The notes: generated by a model from the sequence alone, not told the origin. A stretch of 47,063 nucleotides of DNA from an uncultured Bacilli bacterium (GCA_947631045.1 CANRJV010000007.1:1-47063); one strand, 5' to 3'; positions 34,694 through 43,890 are shown, counted from the first letter of the stretch. Made by a program: numbers and translations.

Positions 34694-34984
34694 ATGACTA
34701 ATTATGAAATTATGTTTATTGTTAAAGCAACTTTAGATGATGCAGCATTAAATAATGTTGTTAAAGAAACTCAAAAATTAATTACTGACAATAAATCAAA
34801 AGTTATCGAATTCAAGGATATGGGTAGAAAAAAACTTGCTTATCCAATTAACAAAGAAGTTAGTGGTTTTTACTATTTAATGAATGTAGAGGCTACTCAT
34901 GAAGTAATCCGTGAATTTGATCGTAAACTTCGTATTAATGAAAATATTTTAAGACATTTAATCTTAAAAAAAGAAAGCGAGTAG
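34694..34984 (+). CDS. rpsF: Ribosomal protein S6 (bS6)
   Basis: S6 pairs with S18 on the 30S platform, 96 residues. NYEIMFIVKATLDDAAL and FYYLMNVEATHEVIREFDRKLRIN are typical. Ribosome site AGGAGGTGG. First gene of the rpsF-ssb-rpsR operon. Confidence 0.95.
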   Translation: MTNYEIMFIVKATLDDAALNNVVKETQKLITDNKSKVIEFKDMGRKKLAYPINKEVSGFYYLMNVEATHEVIREFDRKLRINENILRHLILKKESE

Positions 34985-34987
34985 AGC

Positions 34988-35461
34988 ATGAATAAAGTAT
35001 TATTAGTAGGAAGACTAACAAGAGATCCAGAGTTAAGAACAACTCCAAGTGGAATGGCTGTAACAAGATTTACTATAGCTGTTTCCCAAAACTTTACCAA
35101 TAAAAATGGGGAAAGAGGAGCGGACTTTATAAATTGTAGTGCTTGGGGAAGACAAGCTGATAATATTTCGAAATATTGTCATAAGGGTTCATTAGTATCA
35201 GCAGAAGGTCGAATTAGAACGGGAAGCTATGATGCTCAAGATGGTACCAAAAGATATACAACTGAGGTTGTATGTGATACAGTTAACTTCTTAAGTTCTA
35301 AGAATAATACTGATGGTATTGGTACCAATAGAGAAGCATCACCAATGCCTAATGACGATGTTATTCCTGATATGAATTTAGAAAGTGCTGACTTAACGGA
35401 AGATCCTTTTAAGAGTTTTGGCGAAGAAATTACTTTAAGTAGTGATGATCTACCATTCTAA
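34988..35461 (+). CDS. ssb: Single-stranded DNA-binding protein
   Basis: SSB, 157 residues. The OB-fold MNKVLLVGRLTRDPELRTTPSG and FINCSAWGRQADNISKYCHKGS are clear. The flexible acidic tail ends in DDLPF, the partner-recruiting tip. It lies between rpsF and rpsR as in Bacillus. Confidence 0.96.
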   Translation: MNKVLLVGRLTRDPELRTTPSGMAVTRFTIAVSQNFTNKNGERGADFINCSAWGRQADNISKYCHKGSLVSAEGRIRTGSYDAQDGTKRYTTEVVCDTVNFLSSKNNTDGIGTNREASPMPNDDVIPDMNLESADLTEDPFKSFGEEITLSSDDLPF

Positions 35462-35480
35462 TTGAAGGAGGGAAAATAAA

Positions 35481-35696
35481 ATGGCTGAATTTTATCGTAA
35501 GAAAAAGAAAATATGTCAAATGTGCGCTGGTAAAAGTGTTGATTATAAAGATGTTATGATTATTAACAAATATATAAATGAAAAAGGTAAAATATTACCT
35601 AGACGAGTAACTGGTGCTTGTGCTAAACATCAAAGACATATTGCTGAACAAGTTAAATATGCTAGATTTATGGCTTTAATACCATATGTTAAATAA
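35481..35696 (+). CDS. rpsR: Ribosomal protein S18 (bS18)
   Basis: S18, 71 residues, with DYKDVMIINKYINEKGKILPRR. Cys-x2-Cys near the N-terminus (CQMC) and CAKH near the end suggest the zinc-binding form. Ribosome site GGAGGG. Confidence 0.95.
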   Translation: MAEFYRKKKKICQMCAGKSVDYKDVMIINKYINEKGKILPRRVTGACAKHQRHIAEQVKYARFMALIPYVK

Positions 35697-35699
35697 TTT

Positions 35700-35728
35700 A
35701 ATTCACAATTAATTTTGTGAATTTTTTT
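35700..35728 (+). terminator. Terminator of the rpsF-ssb-rpsR operon
   Basis: A nine-base-pair perfect stem AATTCACAA / TTGTGAATT is followed by a T-run. Confidence 0.8.
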
Positions 35729-35761
35729 AATTCTAAAAATTGTTAGACTTACCACATTTGA

Positions 35762-35784
35762 TGCCAATTCCTATAGAATTGGCA
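35762..35784. promoter_or_regulatory. Perfect inverted repeat upstream of the small HTH gene
   Basis: TGCCAATTC and its complement GAATTGGCA flank a five-base centre. No T-run follows on either strand, so an operator for the HTH protein at 35875 is more likely than a terminator. Confidence 0.5.
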
Positions 35785-35874
35785 AAAAAGTTTTAAAAAC
35801 TAATTAAAAATTAATTTTAAAAAAAGGAAATCACTCCCTAAACTACTATATATATAAGTGAAGGGGTGAAAAAG

Positions 35875-36102
35875 ATGAAAAAATTAAATTTTAAAATTTT
35901 TTATTACATTATTAAAGAAATGAGGAATAATAATGTAATTACGGAAAATGCTTTAGCGGAAAATTTAAATGTTTCCGAAAGGACAATCAGAAGGTATATT
36001 AAAATCCTTAAAGATAAGGAGATAATTTTTTTAGAAGGGTATGGCGAAAAAAGAATATGGATGGTAAATGATAAATTTTTTAAAGATAATTTACTTAAAT
36101 AG
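35875..36102 (+). CDS. Small helix-turn-helix (DeoR/HTH_11-like) protein
   Basis: A 75-residue protein with one winged helix-turn-helix: NVITENALAENLNVSERTIRRYIKILKDKEII, followed by a wing (LEGYGEKRIWMV). No effector domain. I start at ATG 35875, seven bases after AAGGGGTG, not the GTG overlapping that site. It occupies the place between rpsR and rplI where Bacillus has larger genes (such as gdpP). Its target is unknown; the inverted repeat at 35762 is a candidate. Confidence 0.75.
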   Translation: MKKLNFKIFYYIIKEMRNNNVITENALAENLNVSERTIRRYIKILKDKEIIFLEGYGEKRIWMVNDKFFKDNLLK

Positions 36103-36119
36103 CAGTTACATGATATAAT
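36090..36119 (+). promoter_or_regulatory. Probable rplI-dnaB promoter
   Basis: TTTACT at the end of the HTH gene and TATAAT at 36114-36119 are about 18 bases apart, just before rplI. Confidence 0.5.
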
Positions 36120-36145
36120 ATAAGAGACATTTTAGAGGAGGAAAT

Positions 36146-36586
36146 ATGAAAGTTATTTTACTTAAAGATGTTAAGGGGAAAGGTAAAAAAGACGATATTA
36201 TTGAAGTATCAGATGGTTATGGTAATAATTATTTAATTAAAAATAAATTAGGAGTTTCTTATACTAAAGGAAGTAAAGAAGTTTTAGATAAAGAAATAAA
36301 GTTAAGACAAGAAGAAGAGGATACATTAGTAAAAAGTTTAGAAGAAGTAAAGAAAAAATTAGAAAATAAGACCTTTAGTTTTAAAGTTAAAACAGGGGCT
36401 CAAGATAAAGTATTTGGAAATATTTCTACTAAACAAATAAGTGATGAACTTAAGAAAAAAGGTTTTGATATTGATAAAAAAAATATTAATACATTTGGTA
36501 ATATCGATTCTTTAGGAATTCATAAAGTCGAAATTACTTTGCATAAGAAAGTGAAATTTAATATAAATATTGAAGTTAGTAAGTAG
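36146..36586 (+). CDS. rplI: Ribosomal protein L9 (bL9)
   Basis: L9, 146 residues, with MKVILLKDVKGKGKKDDIIEVSDGYGNNYLI and a long connecting helix before the C-terminal domain. Ribosome site GAGGAGG. dnaB follows after eight bases. Confidence 0.95.
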   Translation: MKVILLKDVKGKGKKDDIIEVSDGYGNNYLIKNKLGVSYTKGSKEVLDKEIKLRQEEEDTLVKSLEEVKKKLENKTFSFKVKTGAQDKVFGNISTKQISDELKKKGFDIDKKNINTFGNIDSLGIHKVEITLHKKVKFNINIEVSK

Positions 36587-36594
36587 GTGATAAA

Positions 36595-37938
36595 ATGGCT
36601 AGAGTAATGCCTTCAAATAAAGAAGCCGAAATGAGTGTTTTAGGAGTTGCATTCATTGATAATAGTTTAGTGGATACAATAGTTGAGGAAATAAACTCAG
36701 ATATGTTTTTTGATGAAAGAAATAAATATTTATTCGAAGCCATTAAAGAACTACATGATAATAACATTCCGATAGATGCAGGAATGATTAAAGAAGAATT
36801 AGATAAAAAGAAAAGATTAAATGCTATTGGAGGTCTTCCTTATATTAGTGAAGTAATAGATTCTGTTATTACAACCGCTAATTTAAGTTATTATTTAAAT
36901 ATTATTAAAGAGCATGCAACAAGAAGAAATTTAATTAATACGGCAACAGAGATAATTAATGAAGCCTATGATGAAGAGAATATTACGAATGTTTTAGATG
37001 ATGCCGAAAAAAATATTTTAAATGTTGTTAAAACCAGAACAGTTAAAGACTTTGTTCCTATTCATGAAATACTTAGAAGAGCCCAAGAAAAATTAGAAGA
37101 ACTAGCCAGAACTAAAAAATTAATAACTGGCTTAGAAACAGGATTTTATGATTTTGACCGGATAACAACTGGTTTTCAACCAGGCGAATTAATTATTCTA
37201 GCGGCTCGTCCTGGTATGGGAAAAACAGCGCTAGCTTTAAATATGGCAACTTATGCGGCGAGGACAACAGATAAAGCGGTGGCCATATTCAACTTAGAAA
37301 TGCCTGCAGAACAATTAGTTAACCGAATTATTAGTGCTCAAGGAGGCATTGATAGTTATAAACTCCAAACTGGATCTATGCAAGAAAGAGATTGGAAAAG
37401 ATATAATGAGGCCATGAATAATTTAGCCGAGACTAATCTTTATATTGAAGATAATTCGGGGATAACTATTTCGGAAATAAAGGCTAAATGTCGAAGACTA
37501 TACAATATGCCTAAAGGTTTAGGTCTAGTTGTTATCGATTACTTACAATTAGTAACAACCGGTAATAAGAGAGTGGAATCAAGACAAGTAGAAGTATCAG
37601 AAATTAGCCGTAATTTAAAAACTATGGCTTTGGAATTTAATGTTCCGATTATTGCTTGTGCCCAACTATCCAGAAATGCCGAAAGACGGGAAAGCAATAT
37701 GCCAATGCTTGCCGATTTAAGAGAATCTGGTTCTATTGAACAAGACGCCGATATTGTTTTATTTATTAATAGAAAAGACTACTATGAAGCCAAAAAAGAT
37801 CAAAATGAAAAAATTGTTCCAGCTGAACTTGTCATTGCTAAACATCGGAAGGGTTCTTTAGGAACAGTCGATTTATTATTTGAACTCAATATGAGTGCTT
37901 TTCGAAATGTAGCTCATGAAAATAAGGATGAAGATTAA
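36595..37938 (+). CDS. dnaB: Replicative DNA helicase DnaB
   Basis: The hexameric fork helicase (DnaC in Bacillus naming), 447 residues. The N-terminal collar (PSNKEAEMSVLGVAF) and the RecA-like domain with Walker A AARPGMGKTALALN, Walker B GLVVIDYLQLV and the DLRESGSIEQDADIV arginine-finger region are complete. No intein. Confidence 0.96.
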   Translation: MARVMPSNKEAEMSVLGVAFIDNSLVDTIVEEINSDMFFDERNKYLFEAIKELHDNNIPIDAGMIKEELDKKKRLNAIGGLPYISEVIDSVITTANLSYYLNIIKEHATRRNLINTATEIINEAYDEENITNVLDDAEKNILNVVKTRTVKDFVPIHEILRRAQEKLEELARTKKLITGLETGFYDFDRITTGFQPGELIILAARPGMGKTALALNMATYAARTTDKAVAIFNLEMPAEQLVNRIISAQGGIDSYKLQTGSMQERDWKRYNEAMNNLAETNLYIEDNSGITISEIKAKCRRLYNMPKGLGLVVIDYLQLVTTGNKRVESRQVEVSEISRNLKTMALEFNVPIIACAQLSRNAERRESNMPMLADLRESGSIEQDADIVLFINRKDYYEAKKDQNEKIVPAELVIAKHRKGSLGTVDLLFELNMSAFRNVAHENKDED

Positions 37939-39449
37939 TGAAAATAAGTGAAAAAATAATTACAGAAATGCTTTGTTTAATTGTTATCTTTTTATTCTTT
38001 TTATTTAATAGTGTCCATGTTGTTAATAACCCTATTAATAAAATGTATAATGTTTATTTAGATGGGGAAGTAATTGGCAGTATTAAAGATAAAGATGCTT
38101 TATACAAATTAATTGATGAAAGACAACAAGTAATCAAAGATAAATATCATGTTAAGAATGTTTACCCTCCTAATGGTCTTCAAATAGTGGAAGAATATTC
38201 TTATAATTCAAAAGTTTCCGATTTAAATGAAATTTATAATAAAATTGAAGAAACGCAAGATTTTACTATTTATGGCTATGAAGTTCAAGTCTCCGCCTAT
38301 AATGAGCATGAAGCTTTTACATTTAATATTTTAGATAAAAATATTTTAAAAGAAGCTATTGAAAAATTTGTGTTAGCTTTTATTAATGAAGAAGATTATG
38401 AAGATTATATTAATGGAACCCAAGAGGAATTAGATGATATTGGTTTAACTTATGAAGATATGGATATTTTAGAAGATATATCCATAAGAGAAAGATATAT
38501 TAGTATTAATGATAAAATATATGAAGATAGTGATTCATTAGCTCAAGAGTTATTATTTGGTTTTGATTATGATGAACATAGTTATACGATTAAAGAAGGC
38601 GATACCATTGAGTCTATCAGTGATGCCAATACTTTAAATACGCAAGAATTTTTAATTGCTAATCCGCAATATACTAGTAAAGATTCTCTTCTTACTGTGG
38701 GAGATACTGTTAATATTACTCTTATTAATCCCCAAATATCATTTAGTTATAACATTAATGAAATAGAAGAAGTCGTAACGGAATTTACAACTAAAATTGA
38801 AAGAGATAATAGTAAACCACCTAGTTATTCTGAGGTAACGGTTAATGGAATGAATGGTTTAAAAATTCAAGAAAAACATTATAATGTTATCAATGGTGAA
38901 CCAAATAGTAATGTTGATGTTAAAGATAAAGAAATAATTAGAGAAGTTGTCGATAGAGTAATAACGAGAGGAAGAGTTGATAAATCTTGGGGTACTCAAA
39001 GTATTCAAGATACGGGTTCTGGATGGCGTTGGCCTACAGGTAATCCATTCTCAGTTACTTCAGAGTTTGCTCCTCGTTGGGGTAAACATCACAATGGTAT
39101 CGATATTTCTGGTACTGGTTTTGGTTCTAAGATTTATGCTGCCAATGATGGTAAAGTGGTAACAGTTTCTAAAGGCTGTGCTGATTATGGTTATTATGGT
39201 AGTACCTGTGGTGGTGGATTTGGTAATTATGTTGTGATTGAACACGATAATAATATTTATACTACTTATGCCCATATGTTAGGAACTATCCCGGTTAAAG
39301 TAGGTCAAACCGTATCAAGAGGTACAGTAATAGGTTATATGGGTGATAGTGGTTCTTCCACAGGTACGCATCTTCACTTTGGTTTCTCAATGGGTAATCC
39401 AAATGCTGGCGGAACTTACTACAATCCGAGGGAATTATATCGACAATGA
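37938..39449 (+). CDS. Secreted M23 peptidase with LysM and G5 domains
   Basis: A 503-residue cell-wall hydrolase candidate. Residues about 12-27 are a membrane helix (CLIVIFLFFLFNS). A LysM domain (YTIKEGDTIESISDANTL, about 215-260), a G5 domain (about 270-345, with VNGMNGLKIQEKHYNVINGE) and the M23 metalloendopeptidase domain follow. The zinc ligands lie in HHNGIDISG and THLHFGFS. Starts at the last base of the dnaB stop. Adjacency to walJ suggests envelope work linked to the cell cycle; that is inference. Stop is TGA. Confidence 0.9.
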   Translation: MKISEKIITEMLCLIVIFLFFLFNSVHVVNNPINKMYNVYLDGEVIGSIKDKDALYKLIDERQQVIKDKYHVKNVYPPNGLQIVEEYSYNSKVSDLNEIYNKIEETQDFTIYGYEVQVSAYNEHEAFTFNILDKNILKEAIEKFVLAFINEEDYEDYINGTQEELDDIGLTYEDMDILEDISIRERYISINDKIYEDSDSLAQELLFGFDYDEHSYTIKEGDTIESISDANTLNTQEFLIANPQYTSKDSLLTVGDTVNITLINPQISFSYNINEIEEVVTEFTTKIERDNSKPPSYSEVTVNGMNGLKIQEKHYNVINGEPNSNVDVKDKEIIREVVDRVITRGRVDKSWGTQSIQDTGSGWRWPTGNPFSVTSEFAPRWGKHHNGIDISGTGFGSKIYAANDGKVVTVSKGCADYGYYGSTCGGGFGNYVVIEHDNNIYTTYAHMLGTIPVKVGQTVSRGTVIGYMGDSGSSTGTHLHFGFSMGNPNAGGTYYNPRELYRQ

Positions 39450-40210
39450 AAGTTTGTGTATTTGCCAGTGGCTCTAAAGGAAATGTCACTTATATAGAAA
39501 CTAAAAATCATCATATATTATTGGATATGGGAAAAACCAAAAAATACATTGTTGATGCTTTGAAAAAAATAGACGTTAAGCCGGAAGATATTGATATTAT
39601 TCTTATTAGCCATTTACATACTGATCATATTTCGGCTTTAGAAACGTTTATTAAAAGTTATAAAGCAACAGTCTGTATGCCGGAAGAAATGTTTTTAAGC
39701 CTAGATAGTCTTAAAAATTATGACCATATAAAAATATATGATGATGAAATAGATTTTGAAGATTTAAAAATATATGCGATAAAATCTAGTCACGATGCCG
39801 TGGCCTCTCGAAACTTTATTATTGAAGAAGGAAATTCTTCTATTGTTCAAATAACGGATACTGGTTATATAAGAAGTAAGTATTTTAACCTATTAAAAAA
39901 CCGAGATATCTATTTAATGGAAAGTAACCACGATGTTGAAATGTTAACTCATGGTCCTTATCCGGAATGGACAAAAAAAAGAATATTAAGTGATGAAGGC
40001 CACTTATCTAATCAAGCCAGTGGATTTTATTTAGCCAAATTAATTGGGGATAAAACGAAAAAAGTATATTTAATGCACTTAAGTGAAATAAATAATACAC
40101 CTGATGCCGCCTTAGAAACTGTTAAGGATAGTTTAAAAGAGTATAATGTTAATTTTGATAATATTGAATGTGCTAAACCAAATGAAATAAGTGAAGTGAT
40201 AGTATTATGA
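39446..40210 (+). CDS. walJ: Metallo-beta-lactamase-fold exonuclease WalJ/YycJ
   Basis: A 254-residue hydrolase with the metal motif SHLHTDHISAL and later ligands in ITDTGYI and HLSEINNT. It matches WalJ/YycJ of the Bacillus wal region, thought to act in DNA metabolism. It overlaps the M23 gene and rlmH by four bases each (ATGA), a tight operon. The walRK two-component genes are not in the window. Confidence 0.88.
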   Translation: MKVCVFASGSKGNVTYIETKNHHILLDMGKTKKYIVDALKKIDVKPEDIDIILISHLHTDHISALETFIKSYKATVCMPEEMFLSLDSLKNYDHIKIYDDEIDFEDLKIYAIKSSHDAVASRNFIIEEGNSSIVQITDTGYIRSKYFNLLKNRDIYLMESNHDVEMLTHGPYPEWTKKRILSDEGHLSNQASGFYLAKLIGDKTKKVYLMHLSEINNTPDAALETVKDSLKEYNVNFDNIECAKPNEISEVIVL

Positions 40211-40644
40211 TTAGAATAATTGCTCCTGGAAAAATTAAAGAAAGTTATTTAACAGATTTGATAAATGATTATTCAAAACGAATTACCAAGTATCATAAAA
40301 TAGAAATTATTGAATTAAAAGATAATGAAGATATTAAAAAAGAAACTATGGAAATTTTAAAATGTTTTAATTCAAAAGATTATAATATTGCTTTAACTAT
40401 TGAAGGAAAAAAATATGATAGCATTTCTTTTGCTAAACATTTAGATGAGACATTTAATCATCATAGTACAATAACTTTTATTATTGGAGGCTCTAATGGT
40501 CTAGATAAAGAAATTCTTGATTTATGTGATGAAGAGATTAGTTTTGGTACTTTTACTTTTCCTCATGGTTTATTTAGAGGAATATTATTAGAGCAAATTT
40601 ATAGAGCATTTAAAATAAATAATAACGAACGTTACCATAAGTAG
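40207..40644 (+). CDS. rlmH: 23S rRNA pseudouridine-1915 N3-methyltransferase RlmH
   Basis: A SPOUT methyltransferase of 145 residues. The AdoMet-binding knot ITFIIGGSNGLDKEIL and the end FPHGLFRGILLEQIYRAFKI...YHK are diagnostic. Placement after walJ is conserved in Firmicutes. Confidence 0.95.
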   Translation: MIRIIAPGKIKESYLTDLINDYSKRITKYHKIEIIELKDNEDIKKETMEILKCFNSKDYNIALTIEGKKYDSISFAKHLDETFNHHSTITFIIGGSNGLDKEILDLCDEEISFGTFTFPHGLFRGILLEQIYRAFKINNNERYHK

Positions 40645-40660
40645 AAAAGAAGTAGATATT

Positions 40661-41320
40661 ATGATAGGAAATGATTGGGATAAAGTTTTAGAAGTTATTG
40701 AAAAAAGTCCCGGATTTAAAAAATTTTTACAAATGATTAATGATAAATATAATACGAGTATTGTCTATCCACCCAAGAATTATATTTTCAATGCTTTGAA
40801 ATTAACTAGTTATGAAAATACAAAGGTGGTTATTGTAGGTCAAGATCCTTATCATGGTGAAGGAGAAGCCCATGGACTTTCCTTTAGTGTTCAAAAAGGA
40901 ATTAAAATTCCACCTTCACTTCAAAATATTTATAAAGAACTTAATGATGATTTAGGAATTGCTCTTTCAGAATATGGTGATTTAACAAAATGGGCGGAGG
41001 AAGGTGTTTTACTTCTTAATGCTGTTTTAACTGTCGAAAAAGATAAACCTGCATCGCATCGTAATATTGGGTGGGAGTTATTAACAGATTATATAATCAA
41101 AGCCTTAAATGCTAAAGGAAGTCCAGTAGTGTTTATTCTTTGGGGAAATTTTGCTAAAGAAAAAAGAAAATATATAACAAACCCCAAACATTTAGTTTTG
41201 ACTAGTCCTCATCCCTCTCCATTTTCCGCTAATAGTGGTTTCTTTGGTTCTAAACCATTTTCTAAAACTAATGAATTTTTAATTAAAAACAATTTAAAAC
41301 CGATAGATTGGAAGCTTTAA
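40661..41320 (+). CDS. ung: Uracil-DNA glycosylase
   Basis: Family 1 UDG, 219 residues, removes uracil from DNA. The catalytic water-activating motif GQDPYHGEGEAHGLSFS and the DNA-intercalating motif HPSPFSANSGFFG are present; the usual HPSPLS Leu is Phe. The stop overlaps the convergent gene's stop. Confidence 0.95.
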   Translation: MIGNDWDKVLEVIEKSPGFKKFLQMINDKYNTSIVYPPKNYIFNALKLTSYENTKVVIVGQDPYHGEGEAHGLSFSVQKGIKIPPSLQNIYKELNDDLGIALSEYGDLTKWAEEGVLLLNAVLTVEKDKPASHRNIGWELLTDYIIKALNAKGSPVVFILWGNFAKEKRKYITNPKHLVLTSPHPSPFSANSGFFGSKPFSKTNEFLIKNNLKPIDWKL

Positions 41321-41343
41321 AAAACTTCTTCACTATCGGTTTT
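41296..41343. terminator. Bidirectional terminator inside two coding ends
   Basis: AAAACCGATAG and its complement CTATCGGTTTT form an 11-bp stem flanked by A and T runs. The left arm lies in the last codons of ung and the right arm in the last codons of the opposing LemA-like gene. Confidence 0.75.
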
Positions 41344-41850
41344 ATTATTAGTACTATAAAAACTTCTAATACGCATTTTGGCTATTTTAGCAATTATATT
41401 ATAAGGAATAGTTTTAATTAATTGATTAGATTTTAAAGCATTTTGATTAAAGGTATTTTTAGCAGAAACTAATAATTCATCTATTTCTCTTAAATTTTGC
41501 ATTTTTTTATTAAATTCTTTATCGTTATTAAGCTCTTCATAGTCATTAGTTAAATCATTTATTAATTTAACAGCTTCATCTAATTTAAAATCTTTTTCAT
41601 TGTTCGTAATAATTAAATCTCTTATAGAAACATAATCTTTTAAATAATCTTTTTTACCAGTTACTTTTTTTACTTCACCATTTAAACTAATGATTAAATC
41701 TAATTTTTTATTTAAATTAGCATCAATAATGGTTTCGGCTCGATCCATTCTTTCTTTATATTCTTTTAATCTTGTAAGAGAACTAAAATAGATTAAAGCA
41801 AAAATGGCAATTAAAGTTATGATAAGAACTATTATTATAATACTATTCAT
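41317..41850 (-). CDS. LemA-like membrane protein
   Basis: A 177-residue protein with one N-terminal membrane helix (IIIIVLIITLIAIFALIYF) and a helical domain. ERMDRAETIIDANLNKKLDLI, ELLVSAKNTFNQNA and KTIPYNIIAKIAKM correspond to the LemA pattern (RR.DLI, AR..YN, FPsniiA). The match is weaker than in typical members. The gene overlaps the flippase gene by eight bases. Function of LemA proteins is unclear. Confidence 0.65.
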   Translation of the reverse strand: MNSIIIIVLIITLIAIFALIYFSSLTRLKEYKERMDRAETIIDANLNKKLDLIISLNGEVKKVTGKKDYLKDYVSIRDLIITNNEKDFKLDEAVKLINDLTNDYEELNNDKEFNKKMQNLREIDELLVSAKNTFNQNALKSNQLIKTIPYNIIAKIAKMRIRSFYSTNNKTDSEEVF

Positions 41851-43462
41851 TATTATCCCTTTTCTTTCTAAATTTATTAATTATACTTTTTCCTAACATT
41901 TCCTCAATTTCTTTTTTATTTAAGAAATAATATAAAACTATTAAAATAATTCCAATTATTCCAATTAGAGGTATAAGCATAATTCTACTTTTAATATTAA
42001 TAATTATACCACGATATAACAAAGATAAGAATATCATTAAAGCATAAACTAGAAATAATTTTGGTAATTTTTTTAAGGTGTTTGAATAGTTCAAATTAAT
42101 TTTAATTTTTAAGGCCACAAGGGGAATAGTTAAAGATACTAAATAACCAATTAAAGTAGCTGTAATAGCGCCATAATAAGGATAAATATTTAGTTTATTA
42201 AATAAAAGCATTAAAGGAATATCTAATATTAAATTTAGTAAAAGTCCAGTAATTACTGAAATATAAATAAGTTTTGATTCATTTAATCCTTGAAGGCCAT
42301 TACATATCATTATATATAAAGCATCAATGGAAGCCACAATAACTGAGAATTGGAAAATTACTGGGCCAAACTCACTTGGACCATAGAATACTTGCCAAAT
42401 GCTATTTGCAAATATACTCATAAATATGGCTAAAGGTAAAATGATATAAAAGAATACTTGTAAAATTTTATTAAATTTATCATTAATACCTTTAGTATCA
42501 CCTTTAATATTATTTTTTGCTAAAGTGGGAATAAGACTAATAGCAAGTCCAGTGGCAAAACTTGTAATTATAGTATTAAGTTTACTTCCCCAAGTAGTAA
42601 AGATACTACTAATTGTTTCAATATCGGTATCTTTAAAACCAATTGTATATAATCCTCGATTAAGTAAAATCATATCAGTTGTTTGATATATGGAATTAGC
42701 AATATTAATAATAATAAAAGGAGTAGCATACATTATAATTCTATGAATAATGGCTTTTTTTTCAGCCTTAGATAAAGTTTTAGTGTCTTCTTTATTTTCT
42801 CTTTTCGCTTTAATATTTTTTTTGATTAAGTAGGTATAAGCAGAAATGGCTCCGATAGTGGCTCCAAAGACCGCGACGCCAACAGCAGTTTTTAAACTTA
42901 AATGAAAGACTTTCAAAATTGTAAAACTACCAAAAATAATAACTAAAACTCTAACAATTTGTTCAATAACTTGGCTAAATGAAGATGCTCCAATATAACC
43001 ATGTCCTTGTAAATAACCTCTTCTAATGGCTAAAAGAGGAACAACTAAAATAGCAAAAGATACACATCTAATTACAAAAGCAATATCTTGAACACTATTA
43101 CCTTCTGTAACTTCACCAATAATTAATTTAGCAATTGGATTTGCAAAAACAAAACAAATTAAAAAGCAAACAACCGAAAAAATAAAAATTATCTTTTTGG
43201 TTATTTCAAACATATACTCTTTTTCTCTTTTTTGTTTTAAAGCATCATATTCGCTAGTAAGTTTACTTATAGCTAAAGGAATTCCGGCACTTGATATTAT
43301 TAAAAACAAATTATATATATTATAAGCATAACCATATAAGGCTCCGCCTTGACTTCCTACAATACCATAAAAAGGAATAACATAAATGATACCTAAAAAT
43401 TTAGAAAAGAAGATAGCTAGGGTAGCAATAATTGCTCCTTCCATAAATCCACTTTTTTTCAT
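41843..43462 (-). CDS. Polysaccharide/lipid flippase (SpoVB/YtgP-MurJ type)
   Basis: A 539-residue MOP-superfamily transporter with about 14 hydrophobic segments. The start MKKSGFMEGAIIATLAIFFSKFLGIIYVIPFY and the conserved SSAGIPLAISKLTSEYDALKQ and RRGYLQGHGYIGASSFSQVIEQI match YtgP/SpoVB proteins, which flip lipid-linked cell-wall precursors. A specific lipid II role is inferred. Ribosome site GAGGAG. Followed by the LemA-like gene in the same operon. Confidence 0.85.
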   Translation of the reverse strand: MKKSGFMEGAIIATLAIFFSKFLGIIYVIPFYGIVGSQGGALYGYAYNIYNLFLIISSAGIPLAISKLTSEYDALKQKREKEYMFEITKKIIFIFSVVCFLICFVFANPIAKLIIGEVTEGNSVQDIAFVIRCVSFAILVVPLLAIRRGYLQGHGYIGASSFSQVIEQIVRVLVIIFGSFTILKVFHLSLKTAVGVAVFGATIGAISAYTYLIKKNIKAKRENKEDTKTLSKAEKKAIIHRIIMYATPFIIINIANSIYQTTDMILLNRGLYTIGFKDTDIETISSIFTTWGSKLNTIITSFATGLAISLIPTLAKNNIKGDTKGINDKFNKILQVFFYIILPLAIFMSIFANSIWQVFYGPSEFGPVIFQFSVIVASIDALYIMICNGLQGLNESKLIYISVITGLLLNLILDIPLMLLFNKLNIYPYYGAITATLIGYLVSLTIPLVALKIKINLNYSNTLKKLPKLFLVYALMIFLSLLYRGIIINIKSRIMLIPLIGIIGIILIVLYYFLNKKEIEEMLGKSIINKFRKKRDNNE

Positions 43463-43550
43463 TTCAACACTCCTCGTATACTTATTATATTTTAGTTAAA
43501 CAAGTAAATACAAGAAATAATCATAAATTAAGTAAATTTTATGTAAAAAA

Positions 43551-43781
43551 TTAGTTTAATTTGCTTTTAGGATAACATCTTCTTTCATCAGTTCGGCATA
43601 CTAAATAATCAAGACTTACATTATAATAGTCAGCAAGAATACATAATCTATCAATGGGTATTAATTGAATTCCTAATTCATATTTTGAATATTGTTGTTG
43701 AGTTGTTTCTAAAATTTTAGCAATTGCATCTTGTGATATTTCTCTATCTTCTCTTATTTCCTTCAGCCTTAAAAGTAGCAT
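43551..43781 (-). CDS. XRE-family regulator, module 3
   Basis: A 76-residue single helix-turn-helix protein (EISQDAIAKILETTQQQYSKYELGIQLIP) with the tail YYNVSLDYLVCRTDERR. It is homologous to the two module 1 regulators (same RLKEIREDR start and YYNV-DYL tail) but has a different recognition helix. AAGGAAGTGG precedes the ATG. Divergent from paralog 3; two copies of a 20-bp palindrome lie in the shared promoter region. Confidence 0.88.
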   Translation of the reverse strand: MLLLRLKEIREDREISQDAIAKILETTQQQYSKYELGIQLIPIDRLCILADYYNVSLDYLVCRTDERRCYPKSKLN

Positions 43782-43835
43782 TATCCCACTTCCTTATTAA
43801 TATTATAATTTCATCTTCATTTTAAATCGTTGACA

Positions 43836-43890
43836 TTACACCTTATCAGATGTAAAATTTAGAATATAATATACATCTTATAAGATGTAA
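43836..43890. promoter_or_regulatory. Module 3 operators, two 20-bp palindromes
   Basis: TTACACCTTATCAGATGTAA (43836-43855) and ATACATCTTATAAGATGTAA (43871-43890) are two copies of one palindrome with consensus TTACATCTTATAAGATGTAA, starting 35 bases apart. TTGACA (43830) and TATAAT (43865) lie next to and between them, though their mutual spacing of 29 is too long for one promoter; TTATCA with TATAAT (16 apart) is an alternative. Confidence 0.75.

Noticed and set aside
38977-39275. Short ORFs in other frames over the M23 domain
   Set aside because: They overlap the intact zinc-peptidase domain and have no independent support.
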